Shown piece after piece: positions 27,488-36,873 of a stretch of DNA of 64,000 nucleotides; within the stretch, counting starts at the first letter, position 1, and every line of letters begins with the position of its first letter. The notes beneath the pieces are model-generated. The model did not search any database. It was not told the DNA's origin and worked only from the letters and a program-made list of their open reading frames with translations. The translations under genes were made by a program, and so were the position numbers. Source of the DNA: Halobacillus ihumii (lineage in GTDB: Bacteria; Bacillota; Bacilli; Bacillales; Halobacillaceae); the NCBI RefSeq assembly GCF_902726645.1, contig NZ_CACVAO010000001.1, positions 124,001 through 188,000 on the forward strand, in the 5' to 3' direction.

Positions 27488-27943
27488 TTAATCATTTTTA
27501 GTAAGCTGACTATATCTAAATAGCGTTGCTTCTTTATCAAAACTTGAGTACCAGCGGTTTCCAAGTTCATCAATAATTCGGTAATGCTGACTAATTACAT
27601 TTTGCTGAAGCTTAAATCGTTTTCTCTCCTCGCTTGTCGTCCACCACACTCTACCCTTTATAATCCTCTTTTCAGTACGATCCACCTGATTGTGAGCAAT
27701 GGTTTCAATGATTTCGAGTGGAGCATCTCCCAGCAAGCCTTTCAGGACATCGCTTTCCAGAAACAAGGCACATACCGCTACAACTGTTGTCCAACTAGCC
27801 AATGTTCTTTCCTTTTCAATTTGCACGAGCGTCTTCTTTGATACTCCTAGGATCGCAGCCATACGGTCCTGAGTATACCTATACTCAACACGTATTAATT
27901 TGATTTTCTTCGATACCTGCTGTATCAATTGTTCTCTATCCAT
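27488..27943 (-). CDS. XRE-family helix-turn-helix transcriptional regulator
   Basis: A 151-residue protein with an N-terminal HTH (about residues 8-60; YRYTQDRMAAILGVSKKTLV) and a C-terminal region of unknown type. No ligand domain is recognised. It is monocistronic and convergent with fer. Target genes are not evident; a self-regulated operator would lie in the adjacent 313-base gap. Confidence 0.8.
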   Translation of the reverse strand: MDREQLIQQVSKKIKLIRVEYRYTQDRMAAILGVSKKTLVQIEKERTLASWTTVVAVCALFLESDVLKGLLGDAPLEIIETIAHNQVDRTEKRIIKGRVWWTTSEERKRFKLQQNVISQHYRIIDELGNRWYSSFDKEATLFRYSQLTKND

Positions 27944-28256
27944 ACCACCGTCTCCTCATTAGTATGTATATCATTTTATCATGCCCATCAACATTATACT
28001 ATCGATATACGCATGAAGGAGATATGAGTATTTACATGAGTCAATTCATAATGACTCTTTTACAAAAAGACTGATAAATCACTTTCTATGTTGCTCCATC
28101 GCCTGTCGTTGAATCTGATTAAGGTCCGTATTTTTAATAGAAGAATGGGGGTGGAAAGCGAGTTATTTCCCGACCACCTTCCCCTCATCCAGATGATGAA
28201 TAAGAAAATAACCCGAATGAAAAATCAGTTCGGGTCATTTAAGTGCCAACCTCTAC
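27944..28256. other. Intergenic gap between the XRE gene and rsiX
   Basis: It holds the upstream region of the XRE gene (27944-28060), a 27-codon open stretch without start codon or ribosome-binding site on the minus strand (28079-28162) that may be a gene remnant, and the rsiX terminator at 28203-28239. Nothing else is recognised. Confidence 0.45.
28203..28239 (-). terminator. Terminator of sigX-rsiX
   Basis: AATGACCCGAA pairs with TTCGGGTTATT, followed by TTTTC on the minus strand. The arms resemble the hairpin inside the repeat at 4214-4252. Confidence 0.75.
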
Positions 28257-29396
28257 TTATTCCTCTGCAGGAACTGGGTTCAGCGCCTTCGGTGTTTCCA
28301 CCGTTTTACTCAATTCATATGGACCTAACTTGCCGATTGACGTGTTTTCGAATTCAACTCGATCATAACCGAAATGTTGAGCGGTCATTAAAATGGATTC
28401 TATGGCTGTCAGCATTTGTTGTTTATCAACAGACTTAGGATTATTAAGTTCGACGATGAGTTCATTGCCTTCTTCATGTGCAGATTGAATGGTCACCTCA
28501 GGTGGTAGCGGAGAATCCACTTCTGGATCCTTCTCATCTTTCTTTAACTCTTTTAAAGCGGTGCTTATCGTACTCTCATTCTTGATCGATATGGGAACGA
28601 AAAAGGAACTGTCACTTGAAGAAGGCTTAAATACTTTGAAAATGAAACTACCCTCTTCGATAACCGACAATGATGATACTTTTCCATAACTGCCCAGCGA
28701 TACCGGTGAGCCGTCCTCAGTCTGAATGGAAATATTCTCAACATTGTAAGGCTCCACTGACCATTTTATACTGTTAACAATTGAAGTGCTCATCGCATTT
28801 CCGCTAACCGAAAAGTTATTAGGAAACGTCACCTGAGCCTTTTCATCGTTTTCATCAATTGAAATGGTGATATTTTCAAGAATATTTTCTGATAATCCAA
28901 GCTGTTCTGTATTGATATTGCTTCCTTCACGTTCATTCTCTTCAGATACAACCGTAAGAGGAACGATATGTTGAACACTCTGATCAACAGCTGCCAAAGG
29001 CTTCATATTACTGGAAATTTCTTCAACCACCATACTTTTCAACTCATGAACAGTTTGATCAGAGGACTGCTGGTTGGTTTTTAAAGGAAGATCATTTCCG
29101 CTGCTGGAACCTTCCGACTTTTCCAGCTTCAAATTTTGATGCTCAGCAGATTGCGGATGATCGACAGCCCCTTCCTTCATGGAATAATATGAAAAAGGCA
29201 CTACTACGGCCAGAATGAGCACTGCAATGACGGAAGCTATACCAGGAAACAGCCATCTTGGGCGCCTTGAAGACTGTTGGTTAGAGTCAGCGGTGATCAG
29301 GCGATAATAATCATCTTTACTTTTTGTGTCATCAATTTGCGGGAGCTCATGCAGCATTTTTTCTATACGTGTATCTTGTTTATCATTATGCTTCAT
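28257..29396 (-). CDS. rsiX: Anti-sigma-X factor RsiX
   Basis: Membrane-bound inhibitor of SigX. The 379-residue protein has a short cytoplasmic N-terminal part, one transmembrane helix (about residues 47-68) and a large extracytoplasmic domain rich in Ser, Glu and Asn. Its size is close to RsiX of B. subtilis. Met at 29396 is preferred over GTG at 29402 because the GGGGGG site lies 8 bases upstream. It overlaps the sigX end by 11 bases, which should couple their synthesis. Confidence 0.88.
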   Translation of the reverse strand: MKHNDKQDTRIEKMLHELPQIDDTKSKDDYYRLITADSNQQSSRRPRWLFPGIASVIAVLILAVVVPFSYYSMKEGAVDHPQSAEHQNLKLEKSEGSSSGNDLPLKTNQQSSDQTVHELKSMVVEEISSNMKPLAAVDQSVQHIVPLTVVSEENEREGSNINTEQLGLSENILENITISIDENDEKAQVTFPNNFSVSGNAMSTSIVNSIKWSVEPYNVENISIQTEDGSPVSLGSYGKVSSLSVIEEGSFIFKVFKPSSSDSSFFVPISIKNESTISTALKELKKDEKDPEVDSPLPPEVTIQSAHEEGNELIVELNNPKSVDKQQMLTAIESILMTAQHFGYDRVEFENTSIGKLGPYELSKTVETPKALNPVPAEE

Positions 29397-29919
29397 GCTC
29401 ACTACCCCCCTTTACACCTAATCGTTTCTTTAAAGCAAGCATTCCTCTATGCTGAGTAGTTTTAACCTTACTCTCCGAAAACTGCAAAATGGCTGCGGTT
29501 TCTTGTATCGTCATCCCCTGTATATACCTTAAGATAATGACACTTTTTTGATCTACCGTACACTGATCTAATGCTTCGTAAACTTCTCTCATCCTGTCAT
29601 TCAGTTCCGCCACTTCGTCCGGCAAGGCTTCCTCATCCTTTATTGATTCACCTTTTTCTTCCCAGTTAAAAAAGTCCATAATCTTTTTTCTTTTACGTCC
29701 CTGCTTGCGGAAGTAATCAATAGTCACATGTCTAGCTATCGAAAATAACCATGTTTTTTCACTGCTCCTGCCATCAAATGATTGATATGATTGAAGCACT
29801 TTTATATAAACCTCCTGGGTTAAATCTTCAGCGGCTGATCGATTTTTTACCATATAATAAATAAATTGAAATAAATCTCGATGATATTTATCGTAAAATT
29901 CATCAAAGAACGGTTTCAC
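29386..29919 (-). CDS. sigX: ECF RNA polymerase sigma factor SigX
   Basis: Extracytoplasmic-function sigma factor for cell-envelope genes. Region 2 (LFQFIYYMVKNRSAAEDLTQ, then WLFSIARHVTIDYFRK) and region 4 (VIILRYIQGMTIQETA then SKVKTTQHRG) are clear. An ATG at 29943 lies at or before the predicted transcription start of the sigma-X promoter, so the GTG at 29919 with GGGAGG 8 bases upstream is chosen; the start VKPFFDEFYDKYHRDLF then lines up with B. subtilis SigX. 177 residues. Confidence 0.92.
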   Translation of the reverse strand: MKPFFDEFYDKYHRDLFQFIYYMVKNRSAAEDLTQEVYIKVLQSYQSFDGRSSEKTWLFSIARHVTIDYFRKQGRKRKKIMDFFNWEEKGESIKDEEALPDEVAELNDRMREVYEALDQCTVDQKSVIILRYIQGMTIQETAAILQFSESKVKTTQHRGMLALKKRLGVKGGSEHEA

Positions 29920-29946
29920 ACCTTGAACCTCCCGTTCATTCATATT

Positions 29947-29973
29947 GTCGTTTATGTACCATTAAAAGTTACA
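29947..29973 (-). promoter_or_regulatory. Autoregulatory sigma-X promoter of sigX-rsiX
   Basis: TGTAAC (29968-29973) and CGAC (29947-29950) with exactly 17 bases between, a full match to the sigma-X consensus. Transcription should start near 29941. Confidence 0.8.
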
Positions 29974-30066
29974 CCTACCTATCATAATACCGATCATTTA
30001 AAATGAAAACCATAAATGTTCATATAAAAAAGAGCTGCTAAAATCGCAGCTCAACTTTAAATATCC

Positions 30067-30576
30067 TTATACACTTGTAAGCGAATGTTTCTTTTGATAA
30101 CGAGAAAACAATGTTCCTAACACCGGGGAGAGCACAAGGATAAAAATTACGTTGCTTGCGGCATGATTTAAGTCCATCGGCAATCCTGCTAAATAATAAG
30201 CCCAAAACGGCTGTCCTGCAACTCTCATTGTAAAAGAAATAATTAGTCCATAGACAATTCCGCTTAGAAACCCATATATTGATAGCATCCATACTGGAAT
30301 GTTCGCCCAGTATTTGCCGATTAAACCTGCTCCCAGTCCGATTATAGACCAGGATAGAATTTGCCATATAGTCCAGTACCCCATCCCTAGAAAAACATTA
30401 GAGAGAAATGTTGTTAAGAAAGCCATAATGACTGCTGCCAGCGGCCCTAGCCAGAAGCCTGCAATGATAATAATGGCAGTAACAGGCTGTACATTTGGAA
30501 TGTTCGCCATCACCAGACGTCCTGCAATTGCCATCGAAGCAAGCATTGCAATTAACGTTAATTTATACGTATTCAT
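30067..30576 (-). CDS. ECF transporter S component, probably for cobalamin or a corrinoid
   Basis: A 169-residue membrane protein with about five to six helices and the S-component appearance (small, Ala/Gly-rich helices; AIAGRLVMANIPNVQPV near the N-terminus). S components bind a vitamin and work with a shared EcfA-EcfA'-EcfT module, which is not in this window. It lies 3 bases after the DUF4430 lipoprotein gene, and both are downstream of a cobalamin riboswitch, which is the reason for the substrate call. The substrate is inferred, not visible in the protein. Confidence 0.75.
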   Translation of the reverse strand: MNTYKLTLIAMLASMAIAGRLVMANIPNVQPVTAIIIIAGFWLGPLAAVIMAFLTTFLSNVFLGMGYWTIWQILSWSIIGLGAGLIGKYWANIPVWMLSIYGFLSGIVYGLIISFTMRVAGQPFWAYYLAGLPMDLNHAASNVIFILVLSPVLGTLFSRYQKKHSLTSV

Positions 30577-30579
30577 GAA

Positions 30580-30984
30580 TCATGATTCCCAGGATTGAAA
30601 ATCAAAGACAATTTCGTCGCCCTGTTTTACCTCGTATTTATTTGCTCCAACCATTGAAGTTTCCCCGTTTATGGTAAACATCCAGGCCTTTTGCTCTCCT
30701 TCGCTGGCAGTAATTCCTTCAAGTCCCGTAATAAACCCATCTTTCTCTGCCACCTCAAAGTTGTTTTTCATCACTTCCATTAACACAGTGCCTTCTTCAA
30801 CTGTTACTTCTTCATTGGCGAGCACTTTTTCCCCTTTGTTCTTAGATAGTTCGATGTTAAGTGTTACTTCCTGCTTCTCCTCTTGGCTGGTGCTGGCCTC
30901 TTCTCCTCCACCTTCAGTTTGACAGCCAGCGAGCACGAACAAGGTCACCATTAATGCTGTGATTAGTGCATACATCTTTCTCAT
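30580..30984 (-). CDS. DUF4430 (transcobalamin-like) lipoprotein under B12 riboswitch control
   Basis: A 134-residue exported lipoprotein: signal peptide with lipobox VLAGC (Cys21), a Gln/Glu/Ser-rich linker and a compact beta-rich domain with WMFTINGETSMVGANKYEV and GDEIVFDF typical of DUF4430, which resembles the C-terminal domain of intrinsic factor/transcobalamin. Anchored outside the membrane, it may capture cobalamin or a precursor for the S component encoded 3 bases downstream. Start ATG follows GGGGG. Function is inferred from family and riboswitch. Confidence 0.75.
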   Translation of the reverse strand: MRKMYALITALMVTLFVLAGCQTEGGGEEASTSQEEKQEVTLNIELSKNKGEKVLANEEVTVEEGTVLMEVMKNNFEVAEKDGFITGLEGITASEGEQKAWMFTINGETSMVGANKYEVKQGDEIVFDFQSWES

Positions 30985-31075
30985 GATTACAAAACCCCCA
31001 TTCTATTAATAAATACATTGCTGCAATGCTAATCGGGGATGATGATGGTTGACTACTCAGGTCTACCCAAATGAT

Positions 31076-31113
31076 ACTAAAAAAGCCTGCTCCTTTATTA
31101 GAAGAGCAGGCTT
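31076..31113 (-). terminator. Terminator between the cobalamin aptamer and the lipoprotein gene
   Basis: AAGCCTGCTC/GAGCAGGCTT stem (arms at 31083-31092 and 31104-31113) then TTTTTT on the minus strand. It is the likely expression platform of the riboswitch. Confidence 0.85.
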
Positions 31114-31204
31114 AAGACATACCAGTAAAGCTATGTAAAAACACTACATAAGATTAAACCGGATATCTCAAAGGCTCAATCCCCGAAGCTTTGAAACAAT
31201 ATAT

Positions 31205-31363
31205 TAAATCAGGCAGGTCTACTGACTCGTGCATCATTCTACTAAAGAGCCTTCCCACGATTATTCGCAGTGGTTTCCCTTGTTCGTCAACACTTACAGT
31301 TGCGAGGACAGTACTGGCTTTTCACCAGATTCCCTATTACACCATATCGGGTACCTAATTTTC
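31205..31363 (-). promoter_or_regulatory. Cobalamin (B12) riboswitch aptamer
   Basis: On the minus strand: P1 strands AAATTAGGTA and TGCCTGATTT, the GGAATCTGGTGAAAAGCC block, TCCTCGCAACTGTAA, CCACTG, and the B12 box AGTCAGTAGACCTGCC (31212-31227), which differs from the consensus at one base. With the terminator at 31076-31113 it predicts shut-off of the DUF4430/ECF genes when B12 is plentiful. Confidence 0.92.
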
Positions 31364-31410
31364 TCATTTAATTCTATTTTATCGTACAGCATGGTCAGGG
31401 TATTTTCAAG

Positions 31411-33192
31411 CTATTTCTCCTCTTGTTCCAGTTCTGTCGGCAGAGTAAAGGTGAAAGTTGTTCCCTCATTCACTCTACTATGAACATGAATCGACCCTTT
31501 ATGAGCCTCAATGATGTTTTTGGCAATAGCGAGTCCCAGACCCGTTCCTTTCTTACTATTTTCCCTTTTTCTAGACTTATCTGCTTTATAGAATCGTTCA
31601 AATACAAATGGGAGATCTTCTTCAGGTATTCCCAATCCTGAATCTGTGACTTTCACGATCCATTGATCAGATGTTCGTTCGGCTATTACATCCACCGATC
31701 CGTAATCATTCGTATGCCGAATCGCATTATCTATTAAATTCGTTAATACCTGCTCAATGCGATCTGCATCGATATGAATGGTTCCTTGCGCGTCATTTGA
31801 ATAAAGCTGAAGGTTGATCTCTCTTTCGTTTGCCAATCCCTGAAATTTACGAATAATTTTTTCAAGAAACGGCATTACTTCGACTGTATCCTTATAAAGA
31901 GTCATATGACCGGCTTCCATTCGAGCGAGATCCAGTAATTCATTCACTAGCCTGCTGATACGGAGTGATTCATCATGAATAATTTTAGCCAGCTCGTTTT
32001 TATCTTCCTTCGTTTCGGCTACATCATCCACAATTGCTTCACTGTATCCCTGTAACATTGAAATCGGAGTTCTTAGTTCATGTGAGACGTTTGCAATAAA
32101 ATCTTTTCTTAATTTATCCAAACGCCGCTCCTCTGTCATGTCTCTCAGTACCGCTACCGCTCCCCTTATATAAGTACGATCATAAAGAGGGGTCATTAAC
32201 ATTACCCACGTTCGTCCTTGCACAGTAATTTCAGTCATCACTTCCTGCTCAGTCTCAATAACCTCATCAAATAGTTTTCGCATGGGCTGAGGCACTTCCC
32301 TTTTTCCATGGGCAGGTTCGTTCCCGTCATTTTCGTATATCCAGGACTGATAAAATTGATCAGCGGGCGGGTTAGAGACTAAAATTTCTCCCTGCCTATT
32401 AATCGTAAGCACTCCATCCGCCATGGAACGTAAAATACCGGACAATTGTTCTTTTTCTTGATTAACAGCATTAATGTGAAACTTAAGTTCTCGTCCCATA
32501 CGATTAAAAGCCATAGCCAGTTCTCCGATTTCATCATGTGTTAAAATCGGAATCTTTGTATTGAATTCCCCTCTTGCAAGTTCCAAAGCGCCCTCTCGCA
32601 TTTTAATTAACGGAGCGGTGATTCTTGTTGATAAGAAAAAGGCGAAGATTGTAGTCAAGATTATAGCGATTCCTGCGCCAAGGAAAACAATTTTAGTTGT
32701 TTGATCAGACGTCTTTTGAATGGTATCAAGCGATTGGTAGACAAATACTGCACCTTCACCATTTGAAAGTGGGGTACCCACGACCATAATCTCCAAATCT
32801 GACTTGGCAAATCCCGCCACTTTCATCACATCTTCATTCTCTTTAATGACTGAGGATAGTTCAGGATCACTCATAAACCAATCGTACCCTACTGCAGGCA
32901 AATCGTTTGAATTACTATCAGAAGAAATAAATTCAGTCGAATCGTAGGTTACAAGAACATGGCTGGAGGGATCCTTAATTAGTTCAGCCATCGATTGAAT
33001 TAAATTCTTATCATCATACTCTTGTACGACCTCCGATACTTTTGAAGCGGTTTGTAATAGCTCGCGTTCAGCATCCACCACATGGTAATTTTCAAAGAAC
33101 TCAAGAAGTAATACAGTGAGTATGACTAAAACAAAACAAACGAGCAATAAAATCGTAAACCATAATTTCCCGACTACACTGCGCCAGAACAT
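31411..33192 (-). CDS. resE: Sensor histidine kinase ResE
   Basis: Membrane kinase of the ResDE system for oxygen limitation and nitric oxide. The 593-residue protein has a first helix (about 8-30), an extracellular domain (to about 165), a second helix, HAMP (about 190-245), a PAS region, HisKA with NVSHELRTP and HATPase with NLIDNAIRHT, DSGLGIPEE and GTGLGLAI. Its ATG overlaps the resD TAA stop. In B. subtilis sigX follows resE directly; here the B12 unit lies between. Confidence 0.95.
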   Translation of the reverse strand: MFWRSVVGKLWFTILLLVCFVLVILTVLLLEFFENYHVVDAERELLQTASKVSEVVQEYDDKNLIQSMAELIKDPSSHVLVTYDSTEFISSDSNSNDLPAVGYDWFMSDPELSSVIKENEDVMKVAGFAKSDLEIMVVGTPLSNGEGAVFVYQSLDTIQKTSDQTTKIVFLGAGIAIILTTIFAFFLSTRITAPLIKMREGALELARGEFNTKIPILTHDEIGELAMAFNRMGRELKFHINAVNQEKEQLSGILRSMADGVLTINRQGEILVSNPPADQFYQSWIYENDGNEPAHGKREVPQPMRKLFDEVIETEQEVMTEITVQGRTWVMLMTPLYDRTYIRGAVAVLRDMTEERRLDKLRKDFIANVSHELRTPISMLQGYSEAIVDDVAETKEDKNELAKIIHDESLRISRLVNELLDLARMEAGHMTLYKDTVEVMPFLEKIIRKFQGLANEREINLQLYSNDAQGTIHIDADRIEQVLTNLIDNAIRHTNDYGSVDVIAERTSDQWIVKVTDSGLGIPEEDLPFVFERFYKADKSRKRENSKKGTGLGLAIAKNIIEAHKGSIHVHSRVNEGTTFTFTLPTELEQEEK

Positions 33193-33908
33193 TACTCGCC
33201 ACTTACCTCAAATTTATAGCCTACACCCCAGACTGTTACGATCATTCCAGCTGCATCTGTAGAAACTTTACTCAATTTCTCGCGAAGGCGTTTCACGTGA
33301 GTGTCGACAGTCCGTAAGTCACCAAAAAATTCATACTGCCATACCTCTTTCAACAATTGTTCACGATCAAAGACCTTATCCGGTTTCTGGGCCATGTAGT
33401 TCAAGAGTTCATACTCTTTAGGTGTCAATGATACTTCTTTATTGTCCGCTGTAACCCGATGTGCATCATTATCAATGGTCATATGCGGGAATACCAGCAC
33501 ATTTCGAGCAGCTGTATCTGTCTCGAGAAATTTAGTGGACGAAGCACGTCTTAGAATCGCTTTCACCCGTAAAACTACTTCTCTTGGGCTGAATGGTTTC
33601 ACAATATAATCATCTGTTCCTACCTCAAAGCCTTGAACGCGATTAGACTCCTCCCCTTTAGCAGTCAGCATAATAACGGGTGTAGCCTTCTTCTCTCGCA
33701 GTTCCTTACACACCTCTATTCCGTCCATTCCAGGCATCATAAGATCAAGTAATATGACATCATAATCTTCCTGCAAAGCTTTTCTTAAGGCTTCATTTCC
33801 TTCTTCGGCTTCATCAACTATATAATCTTCTCGTTCTAAGTACATACGGATTAACCTTCTAATACGTTCCTCATCATCTACAACTAAAATTTTTGCTTCA
33901 TAATCCAT
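33192..33908 (-). CDS. resD: Response regulator ResD
   Basis: OmpR-family regulator of aerobic/anaerobic respiration genes, 238 residues. Receiver domain with Asp11-Asp12, the phosphorylation site Asp55 (VILLDLMMPGMDG) and Lys in MLTAKGEES; C-terminal winged helix with TPKEYELLNYM and RTVDTHVKRLR. Partner of ResE. It follows resC with a gap of 96 bases, which may hold an internal promoter. Confidence 0.96.
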   Translation of the reverse strand: MDYEAKILVVDDEERIRRLIRMYLEREDYIVDEAEEGNEALRKALQEDYDVILLDLMMPGMDGIEVCKELREKKATPVIMLTAKGEESNRVQGFEVGTDDYIVKPFSPREVVLRVKAILRRASSTKFLETDTAARNVLVFPHMTIDNDAHRVTADNKEVSLTPKEYELLNYMAQKPDKVFDREQLLKEVWQYEFFGDLRTVDTHVKRLREKLSKVSTDAAGMIVTVWGVGYKFEVSGE

Positions 33909-34004
33909 ATTTATTACACTCCTTATTTCATCAAACGGCTATTTGTTACCTATTATATTAAAAGACAGGAGGGGTGTACAAACCCTTCCTGTCTCAACTC
34001 TAAG

Positions 34005-35186
34005 TTATGCGTACGAATGGAGCCCGGAGATGATTAAGTTTACCGCTAGCAAGTTAAACATAATGATGGCAAAACCACCAACAGCAAGCCAGGCTGATTT
34101 CATACCTTGCCATCCCCTTGAAAGTCTGAGGTGTAAATAGGCGGCATAGAAAAAGAAAGTAATCAAGGCCCACACCTCTTTAGGGTCCCATCCCCAAAAG
34201 CGGTCCCAGGCTTGTTGGGCCCAAATCATGGCAAAAATAAGAGCTCCGAGTGTGAAAATTGGGAAGCCAATGGCCACGGCACGATAAGATATCTCATCGA
34301 CCAGTTCCGGGTTGACTTTTCTCAGAAGAGGCTGAACTGCTGCCCCAATCCGTTTTCTAAGAATTAAACGAGCAAGCCAGTAAAGCACGAGTCCCCCAAG
34401 GAATGACCAAATCATCGTATTAAACTTAATGGCGGCATCCTGCCCGCGCATCCACTGTGGCACTTCAAACAATGGAGACATACCTTCTGTAATAAGTTCT
34501 CCATCAGTTGGACCCGCAATAGCCGGCATTTGATACTTAATTTCAGTTGGCTGTTCCTGGATAGGTGCTTCAAAAGTGACTTGATAATTCACCGCATTAA
34601 ACGATGAGGAAATAATGATAAAGGCTAACGCTGTAGCCAGCATATAGATGACAAACTCAAGCCAAAACGTGTGTTTAGATTTTTCACTTTGATCAATTTG
34701 GCGAATTAAAAATATCAAACCAGCCACAAAACTTACGGATAAAACAGCTTGTCCAAGCGATGCTGTTGTCACATGAATGTAAAGCCAATGCGATTGCAAA
34801 GATGGAACGAGCGGTGAAATTTCACTAGGAAACATACTCGCAAACGCAATGATAAGCAACGCGATGGGCAGTGCGAACAGTCCCAGTACATTAATTCGAT
34901 AAATAAAATACATGACGATAAACGCCAGAACCAGCATCATGCCAAAAAATGTTGTGAATTCGAATAAATTACTGACAGGAGCATGTCCACTCGCTATCCA
35001 TCTTGTAATAAAATAACCTATTTGTGTGAGAAAACCCACAATCGTTAAGGTGATTCCTATTTTACCGGCAATACCAGATTTTTTCCTTTGCTTGTCACGT
35101 ATCGTTCCCCCGAAGAAAAACGTAGCGACTAGATAAATAATAAATGCGGCGTAAAGTAAGTTACTGCTAACTGTACTTAACTCCAT
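34005..35186 (-). CDS. resC: Cytochrome c biogenesis protein ResC (CcsA/CcsB system)
   Basis: Haem handling and delivery protein of cytochrome c system II. The 393-residue integral membrane protein with about eight helices carries the tryptophan-rich signature [16 protein letters not shown], which binds haem on the outer face, and flanking conserved His residues. It works with ResB and lies 33 bases after it. AAAGGAGGG is 6 bases before the ATG. Confidence 0.94.
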   Translation of the reverse strand: MELSTVSSNLLYAAFIIYLVATFFFGGTIRDKQRKKSGIAGKIGITLTIVGFLTQIGYFITRWIASGHAPVSNLFEFTTFFGMMLVLAFIVMYFIYRINVLGLFALPIALLIIAFASMFPSEISPLVPSLQSHWLYIHVTTASLGQAVLSVSFVAGLIFLIRQIDQSEKSKHTFWLEFVIYMLATALAFIIISSSFNAVNYQVTFEAPIQEQPTEIKYQMPAIAGPTDGELITEGMSPLFEVPQWMRGQDAAIKFNTMIWSFLGGLVLYWLARLILRKRIGAAVQPLLRKVNPELVDEISYRAVAIGFPIFTLGALIFAMIWAQQAWDRFWGWDPKEVWALITFFFYAAYLHLRLSRGWQGMKSAWLAVGGFAIIMFNLLAVNLIISGLHSYA

Positions 35187-35219
35187 TGTTCGCCCTCCTT
35201 TATCACCTTCAAAAAGATA

Positions 35220-36845
35220 TTAATCCTTCATTTCCTGTTGGTCATTTGGAGCTTCTATTCCTGTTTCACTGATGACCTTGTCAATTTCCCGTCGTAATGC
35301 AAACCAATTTTTATTCGTATGTCCCGCAATCCATACACCTTTTTCTTTTGGCTTAATCCATATCCGGCGATGATTCCAGTACATTCCCTGGATTACCCCA
35401 ATCATGAAAATGGCTCCGCCTAACGCAATGAATGGGAGTGTATAGTCTTTGCGCACAGTTAACCCGGTTACATCACGAACATCAAAATTGATTAGGCCAA
35501 TTTTATAATCATTTTCCCCGGTTGCATCCACATTGGCCCCGATCCCTACGAAACTAACCTCTGGTTCTGATTCACCAGGAGGGTAAACATTGAAGACAAA
35601 CGCTGGATTTTTCGGGTATTTAGATACAGATACAGGTTTTCCATCCTTAAGCTCATACTCAGGGTAATAAGAATCGAGAACCACTCGATAGCCACTATCC
35701 AGTTGATATTCTGATTTTGGCTCAGATAAATCTACAGTGAATTGACCATATGAGCTATCTTCATTGTTTTTATCATGAATCTTAAAGGTCATTTCTTTAA
35801 ACTCATTTAACTGATAACTCGCTTGGTAAAGAGCGAATCCGCCGAACTTGAGTGGGTGATTTACTTTAATCTGATCTTCTTTAATTTTCTCGAGCTCAGG
35901 GTCGCCACCTACAACGATCGGATCAGTACGTTTATACACAACGGCATTTGTTTGATAGGTTTTTGGTACTAATCCTCCTTCGTTCTGAAGAGCTTCCTGG
36001 AATCTTTCATCATCTTCATCATATGTTTCTAGTATAAACTCTTTGTTCTTAATGTAGTATTGACCTTCTGTACCGTTAATTACTGCTGTTTCTCCTTCTC
36101 TTACCCAGACGAAGTCATCTACGTACAGAGCAGGTATAAACCTTAATAATGTACCTAGCAAAAAAATTATTAATCCGATATGGTTCACGTAAGGACCCCA
36201 TCTGGCAAAACGGTTTTTCTCAGCCAGGATATGTCCATCTTGTTCTGTCACTTTATAACGGCTTTGTTTTAAGTTTTTTCTCACTTGTTCAATATCTACG
36301 GAACTTGATTCTGTTTTACCAAAAATTCTTTGTTTTTTTAAAAATAAATCATGGCGCTCAGGCTTCTGAGTTCTAAGCGTTTTATACAGTGGTACAAATC
36401 GATCGATACTAGCAATGACAATAGAGATTCCAATCATAGCTAGTAATAGCATGTACCACCAGGAACTGAATAAATTATGAAACCCTAGTTGGTAGTAAAT
36501 TTGACCAGCTAATCCATATTGATCTTCATAATGGGTAGCAGCATCGACATTTGGTGGTATGTACATTTCTTGTGGAAAAATCGTGCCGACTGCTGAAGCG
36601 ATCAGGGTAAGAACAATGAGCCACACACCGACTTTTACGGAAGAAAAGAAATTCCAGATTTTATCGATAAACGTGCGGTTATATGTTTGCGAACGCCTGG
36701 CACTTCCATCATAGCGCATGTTCAATAGTTTTTGATTGTCATTTCCATCTATGTGCTGATTGCCTTGTATCGGTTTCCCGCAAGACTCACATAGTACCGT
36801 TCCCTCCGGATTCACGTGACCACATTCGCATGTAATGTTATTCAT
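35220..36845 (-). CDS. resB: Cytochrome c biogenesis protein ResB
   Basis: Partner of ResC in system II haem attachment. The 541-residue protein begins with a zinc-ribbon-like CECGHVNPEGTVLCESCG, a feature also present in B. subtilis ResB, then has three N-terminal transmembrane helices, a large extracytoplasmic domain and a last helix near residue 475. It lies between resA and resC in the standard order. Confidence 0.94.
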   Translation of the reverse strand: MNNITCECGHVNPEGTVLCESCGKPIQGNQHIDGNDNQKLLNMRYDGSARRSQTYNRTFIDKIWNFFSSVKVGVWLIVLTLIASAVGTIFPQEMYIPPNVDAATHYEDQYGLAGQIYYQLGFHNLFSSWWYMLLLAMIGISIVIASIDRFVPLYKTLRTQKPERHDLFLKKQRIFGKTESSSVDIEQVRKNLKQSRYKVTEQDGHILAEKNRFARWGPYVNHIGLIIFLLGTLLRFIPALYVDDFVWVREGETAVINGTEGQYYIKNKEFILETYDEDDERFQEALQNEGGLVPKTYQTNAVVYKRTDPIVVGGDPELEKIKEDQIKVNHPLKFGGFALYQASYQLNEFKEMTFKIHDKNNEDSSYGQFTVDLSEPKSEYQLDSGYRVVLDSYYPEYELKDGKPVSVSKYPKNPAFVFNVYPPGESEPEVSFVGIGANVDATGENDYKIGLINFDVRDVTGLTVRKDYTLPFIALGGAIFMIGVIQGMYWNHRRIWIKPKEKGVWIAGHTNKNWFALRREIDKVISETGIEAPNDQQEMKD

Positions 36846-36873
36846 AGTAAAACCTCACAATTTCAAATAAACT

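Noticed and set aside
28079..28162. 27-codon minus-strand open stretch between the XRE gene and rsiX
   Set aside because: Amino-acid sequence looks natural near the end, but there is no start codon or ribosome-binding site; kept only as a possible remnant in the gap entry.
30038..30367. 109-codon minus-strand frame overlapping the ECF S component
   Set aside because: Out of frame inside a clear membrane protein gene and without a start signal.
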